Source: Bemisia tabaci (lineage: Eukaryota; Arthropoda; Insecta; Hemiptera; Aleyrodidae). Taken from it: a DNA stretch of 64,000 bases. Under the pieces are notes generated by a model. It ran no database searches, was not told the origin of the DNA, and saw only the letters and a list, made by a program, of their open reading frames with translations. The DNA lies in the NCBI RefSeq assembly GCF_918797505.1, contig NC_092797.1, positions 48,706,157-48,770,156 on the forward strand, in the 5' to 3' direction. The position numbers were made by a program, and so were the translations under genes. Shown here piece after piece: positions 31,186 through 41,893 of this stretch. Position 1 is the first letter of the stretch, and every line of letters starts with the position of its first letter.

Positions 31186-32435
31186 GGTTCATGCGACCAA
31201 ACTTTTTCTTTCAGTAAAATTTAATTTTTCAAGAAATAATTGAGCTCAATTTTATCGACCTTTACGGGCCAAATAGCTGAATGGTGTTAGATTTTAGGAA
31301 ACCACTCCTCAAATCAGAATCGAACACGGTTCACGAACCGATGTGTGCGTTGGGATCCCCGGCCAAACGTGTCCGATAGGAACGCGGCTGTTTCCGTGGA
31401 TCGGAGCCGATTAACACCCACCGGAGCGGGCACCGGTTGCATCGATGAGCACCATCCACCAGGCACCGACAAACACTCCGACTCGTGCCCGAGAGCCGCC
31501 GCTGACACCTCTCCGGACTCGGCCACGGCAGGATCAATAAATCTCGAGCGGGAAAAATTTGAATTTTAAATTTCCGTCCTTCCCCGAGAGGAAAACTCGC
31601 CCACGTCCGCGGCATAGGATGCGCGCGCGGCAATTAGATGGGTAAATTATTGACAGCGATGCCGAACTATGAGCCGCCGTTCGGCGAAAATGAGCCAACT
31701 TCCACTGTGACGAAGCTTTCTTCTGCTATGACATCATAGGGAAGAGAGCCGTGGGTGCAAAAATGAAGTCTTCAGAAAATGATAAATTTAGTGTTCGGAC
31801 GTAAAATGTTATTGAAAAATCTCTTTTATGTAATAATTTCAAAAATCAACTAATGATATAAAAAGAGCCTTTTCCATTTTCGTGTTAGGCAGGGAGGCCG
31901 TGAAGTGCTACCTTCGGCATGCTCTCACAGTTGCGTTTCGGACACAAAACAAACAATAATTTTAAGGTTAAAAGTCGGCAATTCACTTAAAAGTAAAGTT
32001 CTTAATGGCTCTCTGGCGGAACAGTACTCCTTACGGCTGATCAGTATTTTTATCTGAAACAACGTTAATTTTTTCGTACTTTCTTACGACTTTCTCACAG
32101 GTCTCGTTTTTGTACAAATAAGACGAATTTTCCTGTTTTAGCTGTTTCGGTGATTTTACCTAAAAGAAATTAGACGAATTTCAAAAGAAACTCGATTTCG
32201 AAATTTGAGCGTTTTGGCTCGATTCGCTATCACAGCAGATCTTGTAAACAGCGACTGGCAGGAGTTTAAAGTAATACAGTTTATAGGAATTAAAAATACG
32301 GCAGTTTCCGATTATTGGACAATTTAATACAGGCTGAAATAGTCTAGAAGTGTTACTCCACGATTGAAACCCCGGAACATTTTGGTTTCTTTCTGATACA
32401 CTTCAAAAAAACTCCTGCCGTGAAAGCTGTACTTT
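31186..32435. other. Stretch without a recognisable gene
   Basis: 31330-31640 is a GC-rich island open in several frames. The rest is AT-rich. No splice-bounded exon, RNA gene or inverted repeat is recognised. Confidence 0.35.
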
Positions 32436-32579
32436 CGGGCTATATAGACATACCATCCACGTTCCGGGCTCATAGGCCAAAAGTTCCGGGCGTAGCACCC
32501 GAGCAATCGAAGCTACGGCTCCAGCACCCGGAACTTTCGGCCTCTGAGCCTGGAAAGAACGGTATGTCTATATAGCCCG
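32436..32579. mobile_element. Palindromic element K, 144 bp
   Basis: Arms cgggctatatagacatacc and gttccgggctcataggcc are mirrored as ggtatgtctatatagcccg and ggcctctgagcctggaaag. About 60 bp per arm. The transcript would form a long hairpin. Confidence 0.7.
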
Positions 32580-33193
32580 TAATTTTTTTTCAGAGTAGAA
32601 TTTGGCAACGAGCGCTTGAAGTCGCGAACGGCGAGGATGTGAGCTTTTCCCGTCTGCTATCTAATTAATTTTTATTTACTTTACTCGGAGAGTGTAATTG
32701 TGGAGAGACTGCCCGGGATGCTGGTGCTGCGAAGCGACGCGAGGAGGATCTCGACGGTAGCACATTTGAAAGGGATTGTGTGTCAAGAAAGCGCATCCAT
32801 CCTTATTTGCATACGGGGTTTGACCTCTCCTTCAATTACCTCTTCACAGTCAAGATCACGGACGGACCACCTTATAGTCATTTCTCTCCTCGAGTTCTTC
32901 AAGCTAACAGCGCTTCTTTCTCTTTGCGTTAAGGGGTTATTTCGGAGATATTCCAGGAGAGCAGAATCAAATATAACAGGAAAGCACGTGTGTTTACGAC
33001 GATCGATGCAAGAAATTCAAGAAAGTTCGTTCGCACATGCAATAAGTTCAAAATAAGAGTTTCTGAAAATTGGTAATAATCTCAGTTTTGATTGAAAATA
33101 ACTTTTATAAAAAATAATTAGCTATTTCTGCAACTTTTATCCGTTTAGGTACAGTTTAATCGCAAATCAATTTATTATGGAACAGTGATGAGG
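32580..33193. other. Stretch without a recognisable gene
   Basis: A 118-codon plus-strand frame (32700-33056) starts in a GC-rich patch but has no recognised motif. Nothing else is seen. Confidence 0.3.
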
Positions 33194-33309
33194 CTCTTAT
33201 TGGCAACTTAGATTCTTTCAATGCATCAAACCTTTCCGCTATCAAGTTTGATCAAACTTGGTATCGGGAAGGTTTGACCCATTGAAAGAATCTAAGTTCC
33301 CAAAAAGAG
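33194..33309. mobile_element. Hairpin element, 116 bp
   Basis: The 58-nt arms ctcttattggcaacttagat... and ...tctaagttcccaaaaagag are about 90 percent complementary, closing on caagtttgatcaaacttgg. A second gatcaaacttg palindrome lies just downstream at 33330. Confidence 0.65.
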
Positions 33310-33644
33310 CTTCAAATAGGGCACCAAGTTTGATCAAACTTGATATTACGTTTACCTCGAGGTGACTATCCTTACATTAAAGGATATTATAATCACTGCT
33401 CACGCAAAATTGAGATTTAAAAAAGGTAAGGCCGAAACTTTTTCAAACTTTTAAAACTAAAAATTTTGTGCCAATACCTTGAAAGCAGGGATTTTATGAC
33501 ATGTGTTCACGAATGTTGGTGTATTTTGAGTTGACGTATGTTGACGTATTATCTCTTAGAGGTTTTCAAGGTTAGGCAGCTCGAAGATGCGCATTAAAGT
33601 TCCAATTATTGTCTTCCGATCAAAAGAAAAAAATAGTAAAACAG

Positions 33645-33647
<3 letters not shown>

Positions 33648-33699
<52 letters not shown>
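33648..33699. repeat. A52 homopolymer
   Basis: An uninterrupted run of 52 A followed by cagggggac. Nothing upstream looks like a retroposon body, so it is more likely a simple-repeat expansion, or a polymerase artefact, than a poly(A) tail. Confidence 0.8.
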
Positions 33700-33700
<1 letters not shown>

Positions 33701-34508
33701 AGGGGGACAAAACTTTAATCATACAGAGCAATTCCTCGGTTCGATTTCCTGCTCTCAATCCCTCGATACACCACCGACAACGTTGTCTCCGTCCATGAAA
33801 GTGCGTTACACAATTAACGTTCAATCTCCGATCCCGATTGCTCCTCAATAACATTTCACGTTCCCACACCGACACCAGGCTCGATCGAGCAAGCTCGACC
33901 ACCAGCCGAAAGCTAGGCCTCGAAGCTCGCCCAGTGCCCAGTTCCGCTTCCCTGGGTGCCGGGAGCCCCCGCCCCTTCGTATCGGCCACGCGGGGCCTTT
34001 GTGATAATTACTCGTTCACACTCCAATCGGGATGAAAAAACCTCGTAAGCCCATGACCGGAAGAGCCCTCGGATGTGAGCGTTGTAATGGACTTCAGTGC
34101 TCATTATAAAATTGACATATTGGATTTTGAAGTTGACCGGTTCGCTTCCCGCAGAGGTCGGCCGCTCGGCCGACCGGACTTGCCCGCGGCCGCAGTCATC
34201 TCGGATTTACGACCCCTAACAGAGTCGGTAATGGGATCTCCGTGGCTCGCGGCGGAGGATGGCCGGGTATCCCGCTTGTTGTGGGAGTGGGCACCTGGAG
34301 TTTTCGGAGTAATTTACGGGTTCGGACCAATGCCAGTGCGCAGCTTGCCCGAAAAGTTTTCTCGATTTCTGGGTGGTCTTGGACTTCCACCATGCACCAC
34401 GTGGACTCGATCGGAAGCGCGTGTTACAGAATCGTGATTTGATAGTTGAAATGGACCGCAGGACATGATGCGAATTTCAGCATTAGTAAAATTTCTCTCA
34501 TCAAAATT
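33700..34508. promoter_or_regulatory. GC-rich island
   Basis: 33830-34030 and 34130-34430 are GC-rich, with frames open on both strands. No splice-bounded exon is convincing. A candidate cis-regulatory or first-exon region by composition only. Confidence 0.2.
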
Positions 34509-34764
34509 GGACCGGGTTCATGAGAAAGAAACCAACCTACGTTAAGTTGAAACCGAGAAAAAGAGGTTTGAAATTTTACTCCCGCATGAGGCTCAATGTA
34601 CAAAATAAACTTTAACCCCTCGTTTAAAAATTTAATTTCTGTTTTTCGACTTTCAGTTTTTGCGCAGGAGAAAATATACGGCTAGTGAAACTCGAAAACA
34701 TTCTTAACTCAATTTTTTCGAAAATAAGGGTTGGTTCCATTTTGATAAACTCGGTCCCATTTCA
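34509..34764. mobile_element. Family D element, copy 2, with inverted ends
   Basis: Starts gaccgggttcatgagaaaga and aaccaacc. Ends gggttggttccattttgata and aactcggtcc. The ends are inverted for about 35 bp. The interior matches 20190-20430. Confidence 0.75.
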
Positions 34765-34873
34765 TGTATACGGATTCATACCTTTTCTAGGGGTCCTTTG
34801 TAAGTTCCGGATTGGGTTCTGAACTTCTTCGACGGGCGCTTTTTTTCGGGCAGTCTTTCCTTATCCTTATGTG

Positions 34874-35151
34874 CTGGTTACACGCTCAAATTCCCATCAA
34901 TTTCCGATCAAACGGTGACTGGTGCGCACCATCTACCATCAAATTTCTGCGGCCTGCAAAAATTTGATGGTAGATGATGGAACTGTGGGGCTCATCCTTC
35001 ATCTGATTTCCACACAACCGTGCTTATTTCATGCTTATTTCAATCAACACACTGTTTTAATTAATTTTACTCATCAATCTAGATAACTCTCGACCGCCAT
35101 TTTGGTCATCATTTTGATCGGAATTTGACGGAAATTTGAGCGTGTAACCAG
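34874..35151. mobile_element. MITE L, 278 bp
   Basis: Terminal repeats ctggttacacgctcaaattc and gaatttgacggaaatttgag cgtgtaaccag are inverted for about 40 bp. An inner hairpin (accatctaccatcaaattt / aaatttgatggtagatgatg) sits at about 34928-34981. One copy only. Confidence 0.75.
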
Positions 35152-35366
35152 GCCATTACAAATACCAATTTTTTTCACGTGCACCTCCAGTTTGCAACAG
35201 ACTTATTGCGTCATTCCCAGCGCGTCTGAGCGGCGCACGGCGAGGATTACACGGCGGGATGCACCGGCCGGCGCGCGCGGTGCGGCGAGGCGTCTTGTCG
35301 CCGGCTTGGCTGGCAGGACCCGGTAATTAAGAGACAGTTATGCTCGCGGCTCGCTTTTGTCTCGGC

Positions 35367-35640
35367 TCAGAACTGGGTTAGCGAGATGAGAAGAATAGGA
35401 TTCCGCGAGCGTCCGCTCCGGAGCCGCGACCAGTTCGTGCCCGGCGACCGGCCTCGTAAAATCCGCGAGCGCGTCGACGACGTCCGTCGCGTCGCGTCGA
35501 TGCGGTTGTCGCTGTCGGCGCGGCCGCGGCTTGGGTCAAACGACCGCACTTTGACGTGCTCCGGGTCGTCCCCGGTGACCTTGAACTTCGCCCGGCGACG
35601 TGACGTGTACGTGGGCTCACGCTCACGTGTTCAAGAAGAG
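35367..35640 (-). CDS. Uncertain GC-rich open frame (possible exon)
   Basis: A minus-strand frame reads RRRAKFKVTGDDPEHVKVRS and FDPSRGRADSDNRIDATRR, which has protein-like alternation of charge and hydrophobics. Both other minus frames and a 90-codon plus frame are also open because the block is very GC-rich, and no strong splice donor or acceptor fits. If real it would lie upstream of the 18983-19174 exon on the same strand. Confidence 0.22.
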
Positions 35641-35690
35641 CGTATGTGTATGGTATGACCCCACGTGCTAAAGCTGTAAATCATCACTCT

Positions 35691-35762
35691 ACATCCTAAA
35701 AGGAACTATGTTGCACGTAAAACCTATACACACAGTTCCTTTTAGCATAAATACGTCTATTT
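35691..35762. mobile_element. Family B element, left end truncated
   Basis: Has cctaaaaggaactatgttgc at the left and acagttccttttagcataaa tacgtc at the right; the outer left ggacgtattt is missing. Confidence 0.6.
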
Positions 35763-35812
35763 TTCAGAGGGCAAGGCACATAGTCATATTGATTTAACTA
35801 CGATTACCTCTT

Positions 35813-35915
35813 CCATGTAGACGTATTTCTGCCAGACAGAACTACGTGCGGATGAGAAAGATGGGGTGTGCTCGTGGTGAGCTGGATAAGGAACAATGTA
35901 CAAGAAGGCTTGATT
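35813..35915 (+). repeat. Repeat X, copy 1
   Basis: About 100 bp match 52757-52885 in order: gacgta, gaactacgtgcggatgag/ggaactagaggcatgag, agaaagatg, aagctggataagg/aagctggtaaag, aacaatgta and gattcat. Short plus-strand frames through it translate the repeat. Confidence 0.55.
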
Positions 35916-36145
35916 CACGGAGAAAAGAACTTCGTGCGTGGGACCCGAAGTTTAGGTCATATGGATCTCTGAAGTTTTCGGATTGAGCATCTGAACACTT
36001 CAGGTCCTAGCTGCTGAGTTTTGGATCACACGTCTGAAACTTCAGTTCTTACATCTGCAGTATGTACTTCGGTTCTCACATCCGAAAAACTTCGGTTCTC
36101 ACATCTGAAGTACTTCAGACTTCATACTTCATCTGAAGACTCGGA
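35916..36145. repeat. CACGGAG-started element rich in acttcggttctcacatc words
   Basis: Starts cacggagaaaagaacttcgt. The interior repeats acttcggttctcacatc(t/c)ga two to four times (36065-36140). It resembles 57201-57620 in start and word content. The right end is not identified. Confidence 0.4.
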
Positions 36146-37218
36146 TCCGCGGAGCGTCGACTCGGTCGTCACCGCTGACGTCACTGGAGCTTTAAAATTC
36201 CCATCCACTCTTACGCCCCAAGAACTAACGAAAACCCCACATTTCTCACTCGCACATGGATCTGTTTGGTGGAAATACGTTCATATGGTAACTGCGGGCT
36301 CCAGAGGAGAGCAGTATATCAATGGCCCAATTAGGTGATCATATATCTTCATTGCAGTGTTTCAAAATCTCGGCTATTTTATTGTTTTACAAAGAAACAA
36401 CACACTATGTAACTAAACATTTCTACAGAATAGTCTGCGGGTAGAGAAGAAAAATGAAGGAAATTTCCAAAAAATCAAGTTGACCAGATTTCCGACGAAA
36501 ACTAAAGCCTGCAACATCGCAAATGAGGATACATAGTTTCGCACATCGATCGGTGGAATTCCATGGCTCACAATTAGTAAATCCGAACATGCTGCTGTAA
36601 GATGCACTGCGGGATAGAAAGGAATTAAAACTAGGGACTTTTACTTCGTCGGTGAGCTTTGAAAGTTATTGAGCCTTTGAGAAGCTTTCTGAGCGCACCG
36701 TTGAAAGGCTCCGCGTAAGAACTTTAGACACCAGAGCTACGCAGTTCGAAAAGTAGCTGGAGTGAGAGGATGGTACTGATTCATAGTCGGCGACATTAAT
36801 TTGAATGGTGGATCTCCCGCTGCTGAAAAAGGAAGAAGTTTGTCTCTCGAGCTTTCTTAAATTATCCGTCGCGATTCTTTGACGGTGGAAGCTAAGAACT
36901 ACTTTCCCTTTAATTTGAAAGCTCAAAACCACGGCGTTCATCGTTACGAGCATTTAGCGGTGATCATGACCCTCATTACTTTGCGCAAACAGTTATGTAA
37001 GACAGTTATGGAGACAAGTCGAGAAGAGCGAAATGGTAATTTGAAAATGGCAGGTCGATTAAATCACACGTTGGAGTAGCATTTGGACGATTTCACATCC
37101 ATGAGAACTGGTCTAATCAATGGGGGAAAATATCTTTCGTCCAAACACTTTCAAAGGCATTGAGATGAAATGATCAACGCAAAAAAATTGTGCGAAATAA
37201 AATCATCAGTCAAACTGG

Positions 37219-37695
37219 ATCGATAAGCCTTTTTGAGAGCTCCAGTTTGTGCGTACAGAAGAGCCTTCAGACTATTCCGATGTGCTCATTCTGATTTCTG
37301 AGCCATTTCCAACCAGGTTTTACAAACTTTCTCTCCGCTTCAACAAAAGTTGGCAACAAAAAAAAGGCAAGAGAAAAGGGCCAGAACAGGCATCGATAAG
37401 CCTTATTGAGAGGTACAGTTTGTGCGCACAGAAGAGCCTTCAGACTATTCCGATGTGCTCATTATGATTTTTCAGCCATTTTCAATCAGATGTTACGCAC
37501 TGACGCCTACAAACCTAAAGGGCTACCTCACGCATTGCGCAATGCTTGAAGTATCCCCTTAGGTTTGTAGGCGTCAGTGTGCACGGCGCTTTGAGATAAC
37601 TATTTTAACGCGTAGGAGTGCGTATTACATAATCGAAGGTTTGAAGGCGATTTATTCGTGCGCACAAACTTTCTTTCCGCTCCAACAAAAGTTTG
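37219..37695. repeat. 173-bp tandem duplication; second copy interrupted by an insertion
   Basis: Units start with atcgataagcc at 37219 and 37392 and share cagaagagccttcagactat and tccgatgtgctcatt. In unit 1 the text runs straight into acaaactttctctccgcttc. In unit 2 it is broken after gttac at 37496 and resumes at acaaactttctttccgctcc (about 37664). Unit 1 is thus the empty site for a roughly 167-bp insertion flanked by AC on both sides. Confidence 0.7.
37498..37579. mobile_element. CACTG-ended hairpin inside the insertion
   Basis: Arms cactgacgcctacaaaccta and taggtttgtaggcgtcagtg are almost perfectly complementary; an inner gcattgcgcaatgc palindrome lies between them. The CACTG start recalls family A. 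Confidence 0.75.
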
Positions 37696-37710
37696 CGATA
37701 TCTAACTTAG

Positions 37711-38088
37711 AAAGCGTGCCTCTTTTACAAGTAAACCCGGTAGCTTTACAAGATAAATCTTGTCAAGGTTCCAAGCGTTGATAAGATCCCTGCTGCAGGA
37801 TGACGCGCTTGCAGCATGCAGAATTGCAGCGGCACGCGTCCCTGCCGGGGCGGGAGTGGGGTTTTTGCAAGTTTCGTCACGCGGTCTGATGTCAGGTGCT
37901 TGAACTTGAGGAACGCGGATCGATAAATCACGGAAGACGAGTCGTCCCGAAACCGGTGACACCGGTGCCGCTGCGGCTACGGTGGTCGCCAGAAGGTCAG
38001 TAGGATCCACCATCTGACGAGCGCCATTGTCGAATCGTACCTGAAAACTGCGTTTTTGTCTTGGTGGATGAGGCTGTAGATTGAGGCA
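37711..38088 (-). CDS. Unrecognised candidate exon(s)
   Basis: A minus-strand acceptor, cgactgttcttcag, precedes TGCCTC at 38088. Sixteen codons later (38041) there is CAG|gtacga, either a donor or read-through. The same frame stays open for over 100 further codons (VRFDNGARQMVDPTDLLATT and RLVFRDLSIRVPQ are the most protein-like parts). The composition is moderately GC-rich. No family is recognised; a TTTTCAG|GTACG junction at 38041 could also be a weak recursive splice site. Confidence 0.3.
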
Positions 38089-38217
38089 CTGAAGAACAGT
38101 CGAGGATTGCACCGAAAAAAGGTGACTTGACTAGAGCAGATATAGGTTCTCTCATAAATAATAACGCAATAATAGCCAAATAAATGGAATCAAATTACAA
38201 GACAATGGGCGACGGAG

Positions 38218-38460
38218 GCTAAAAACAAACAAGAAAAATGCCTGGGACGTTTCGGGGTGATTTCAATCCCTCCTCGACCAGGCAACAAAAAATGTAAAAA
38301 TCAAAAAAAATCCGAGACCTTCATTTGTGATGAGGATTCGTGAAGACGCATGGGGGTCTGATGGGTTTTCTGATTTTTATATTTTTTGTTTCTTGGTCGA
38401 GGCGGGGGTTGAAACCACCCCAAAACGTCCCAGGCATTCTCCTGGTTTGTTTTTTAGCTT
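38218..38460. mobile_element. Palindromic element G, 243 bp
   Basis: The left arm is gctaaaaacaaacaag, aatgcctgggacgtttcgg, cctcctcgaccaggcaaca. The right arm mirrors it: tgtttcttggtcgaggcggg, ccccaaaacgtcccaggcat, ggtttgttttttagc. One copy. The plus-strand frame over it is not a gene. Confidence 0.75.
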
Positions 38461-40143
38461 TTGTTGTGCATTTTCTTGCGTTTCGTTTTGTTATATTCTA
38501 AAGATGACAAGAAGAAAATGATCTCAAATTAAGCAGATAATGTCATTAAAGGAAGCAGTTAGTTCATACTCGTTACTCGTAACCATCAGCGATCTGCTTG
38601 AATTCAGCGTGTTTATTCTTAAGTCAGGACCAAATTCTCTCAACGACAAATTCAAGTGACTTTTTTTTCAGTGTAGGACCCCGAAGTGTTAGAAGATGTA
38701 GTTTCAGAAAATTACTGAGAGAATCAAAGCAAACCATTTACAAAAATAAGGGCAATTTAAATAATTTAGCAGTATTTTTACTTTGCTCGTCTGAGATGCA
38801 CACACAATTTCATAAATAAAGCATCAATTTTGTAATACATTCTTGCAACGCTGTTGACAAGTGACCACTCACGGACCACCGACGCAAACCGTAGTGACCA
38901 AGTGTCCACTCCGGGCGGAATCTTAATGGGACACCGCGTTTATGAACGAAGCCTTGTTGGGATTTCTTGACATCATGCCAGCGCTGTTTCCACTGATTCC
39001 ACGAGAAGAGGGCGTGTTTTAATGGGAGACTGGCAACTTTGGACTAATGCAGAGTACGGTTTCGTTTGTCGGTTTCAGCAGAACTGCCCCAGCCGCGTTC
39101 TGATTGGTCGATCGGAAGCGGTGTGGTTCATTCATAAGTCGAGCACTGGCATGTAGTGAAGCGTTACTCGGGTTTCAAGTTCTGGATCCGACTAACTATG
39201 ACGTAACTTGAACTGTTTGACTGATTTTTTTAACGTACAATACTTAAAGCAACTTAAATAAATATTCGCAATTGAGAGATTTTATTTTCCTTTGATCGCC
39301 GTTGGTAGAATGATAACAATTTCTGGAGTCAAAGGAAAACATAGAGACCAGGTATACAGATTTCAAAATATAAATGAAGTTGTTATAATGATGCAATCAC
39401 TCAAGAATCCAAAACTGTCCTTTGCGTAGAGTTTACTGATTATGGAGAATGAATTTCAAACGAAAAATCAAAAATATCTATTTAGTTGGGATAAGATTTG
39501 GGAAATATACAATTCAGGTTACCTGAAAAAATTACCTCAAACTATACATGGAAAAAATAAACTAATGAGTTGATCCGTTTATTTCATAGCATAAATTCTG
39601 TAGCCAACTAAGATAATTTTCAGGTTAACTTGTCCACTTTTCTAGCAGCTAAAGCTATAAAACCAGATATATTGTGCTAATGATCTACTCGATTCGAGTA
39701 TATATTTCTTGGCAAGCTCTGATTAAATATGAGAACGGTCAAAAGGTCATTTGCTCCTACGGTGTTGGATCCTGAGTCTATTTTTTTAAACAAACGCAAA
39801 GAAAAACCTCAATTATTGTGCGATTCTCGTAGTTTAATAAAAAATACTTCGTGAAATCTGGTCGGATTTCATCCCATGAGCTTCGACTTTCTTACAACTC
39901 ACTGTGTAAAAAATTCCTTCCAGGGTTAAAAGTTGAAACTTTCTTTTGTTTGTTTGAGTATTCGTTTACCCGCAACTCGACAATAAAAAGCTGAACGCCT
40001 CAAAAATTTGCACGAACCTTATCTCCGGTGAAATCGGCATCCGTACACGTCACAATACATTCAATTTCAAAGCATCGGAACCGAATACTGCACGATGCGC
40101 GTGCGCGAAAGTGATGGGTGTTTTCTCATCGTTGATCCGTCAT
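38461..40143. other. Stretch without a recognisable gene
   Basis: Mostly AT-rich. A mixed-composition block at 38860-39200 shows no coding or inverted-repeat structure. Nothing supported. Confidence 0.4.
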
Positions 40144-40223
40144 TTGGACGTTACGCTTATAAAGGAACTATGTCTCGCGCAAACCCCTATGCACATAGTT
40201 CCTTCCAGCATAAATACGTCCAT
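40144..40223. mobile_element. Family B element
   Basis: tttggacgttacgcttataa, aggaactatg at the left; catagttccttccagcataa, atacgtcca at the right. The loop gcgcaaacccctatg is family-typical. Confidence 0.7.
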
Positions 40224-40527
40224 TTAATCCCGGAGCAAACGTTTACGATGAACCCATCTCGTTTGCAGTTTAACGACTGATATCCATCCGATCGCCTCGG
40301 AGTTGGCACACGCACACTGCGGTGGTTCGCGATTGCCGAGTGAGCGGTTAACACACATTTCATTCGGTAATTCGGATTGGTCTCCGTTGAAAAAAAAAAC
40401 CCTCTCCGGGTATAAGAACTGTAATTACCGGCTATACGAAAATCCAGTCCGTGTTTAAAGTTGAGTTGAAGGAGCGGTGGCTCCTCATTCCGGAAATGAG
40501 CTGGAGCTGGATCAGTTTTTGGCAAAC

Positions 40528-40915
40528 TCTCATGTAAGATATTCTCAGAGACTTGAACGCATGGTTAGAACAATTGGAAGGTTTCAAATGAGACATTTTT
40601 AATGGAGGCGGAGGTGGACAGGTGGTGAACTCCAGTAGTAGTAACTACTGGAACGGGGACTCCAGTTTAAAGTCGAGTCTCATGAGCGTTATTCTTAGAG
40701 ACTTCAACGCACGGTTAGGAAAATAACAGATTTTTTTAATGAAGCGTTTTTAGTGGAGGAGAGGTGGTGAACTTCACTACTACCGGAAACTGGAACTTCG
40801 GGTTTCGATAGAATTTCATGTACGTTATTTTTAGGAACTTCATCGCAAGGTTAGGAAAGTAATCGATTTTTTTCAACGAAATTTTTTGTGAGCGGTTGCG
40901 GTAGATTACAAGCGA
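40528..40915. repeat. Three diverged tandem units of 136-150 bp
   Basis: Units start at about 40529, 40679 and 40815 with (c/t)tcatg, then ttattcttagagacttcaac-like text, gcacggttagg, and gaaactggaac near the end. Similarity falls off in the third unit. No coding frame spans them. Confidence 0.6.
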
Positions 40916-41228
40916 GAATCCATCTCCTTCCTAGAGATTTAGGGATTTCGTGACTTTAAAACTTAAGTGGCAGTACAATTAAAAGATCAGAATTGAAAGA
41001 GAGAGGACCAAGGGACTATTCGAGATCATGATTCAGGCTAGCTCAAATCTCGCCTAAAAAGGTCTTTTTACGGCTCAAATATAGAAATTCCTTGAAAGTT
41101 ATTTAGAATACGGAACTTTGGTTTAATATTAATTTTTCTGCTGAGATTTTTAAAACTAAGTAACTTCAAACTTACTTTCTTTCTTTCTCAGTCAATACTT
41201 CTTGTCACTTTTACCCCTGAATGCAGTC

Positions 41229-41229
<1 letters not shown>

Positions 41230-41276
<47 letters not shown>
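41230..41276. repeat. A47 homopolymer
   Basis: An uninterrupted run of 47 A following gaatgcagtcc, a phrase resembling the right end of family C. It may mark a decayed element end. Confidence 0.8.
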
Positions 41277-41280
<4 letters not shown>

Positions 41281-41893
41281 GTATGTGCATTTAAATTCAA
41301 CGTGTTTTCAATACCAATTTCACCATGTAACGCCGGTCGCTGGTTTTTATTTTAATTTCTTTCTTATTTTTAATTCTATATTAGCAGTTGACAATGGTGC
41401 CGTAAGGTACCGAAACTTCCTGCCTTTGTATTTTATATCTTAGCCTTGTTTCCGCATTTTCCTGTGTTTTCGATTGTCGTTTCCGTTTCGGCTGCTTTTA
41501 CATTTTCTTTATTTTCCACTGTGCATTTAAATTAAGAGGACGCTGGTTTCGTGTTATATCCATCTTCTTACAGCAAATTCTGAGCGTACCATTCGGCAAA
41601 GCTGAAAGAGGGAGATTTCAGAAGCGTATGGTATTGCGTTTGGGTCCGGCTACGGCCCTGGTTTCACAGCTTCGAGGAGTGAGACTCTCGGGGCTCACTA
41701 AAAAAGTTAAGTTATTTGGACAGACGGCTCCCGGTTCCGTTTTACGGCCCCGGCTCGACAATTTTATTCTGATTTACTGCCCGATTCAGCGCGCATCTGC
41801 GAACTTTTTTACAGCTCCGGCATTTCTTCGAAATTTTCAGGTCACAACCGGTAGCTTTCGTAGGACTTCCCAAGTTACTCCGTTCGAAGTTTT
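41277..41893. other. Stretch without a recognisable gene
   Basis: A 99-codon plus frame (41628-41927) overlaps the next element and has no recognised motif. An acceptor-like gaaattttcag is at 41840. Not enough to call an exon. Confidence 0.3.

Noticed and set aside
33648..33699. A-runs considered as poly(A) tails of retroposons
   Set aside because: No retroposon body, polyadenylation signal at the expected distance or target duplication was found next to any run.
33606..33989. Frames with long polylysine or polyphenylalanine
   Set aside because: Translations of the A52, A42 and A44 homopolymers.
38030..38050. Third ratchet-like junction gttttcag|gtacga on the minus strand
   Set aside because: The upstream tract is A-rich rather than pyrimidine-rich and the frame reads through; listed only within the candidate exon.
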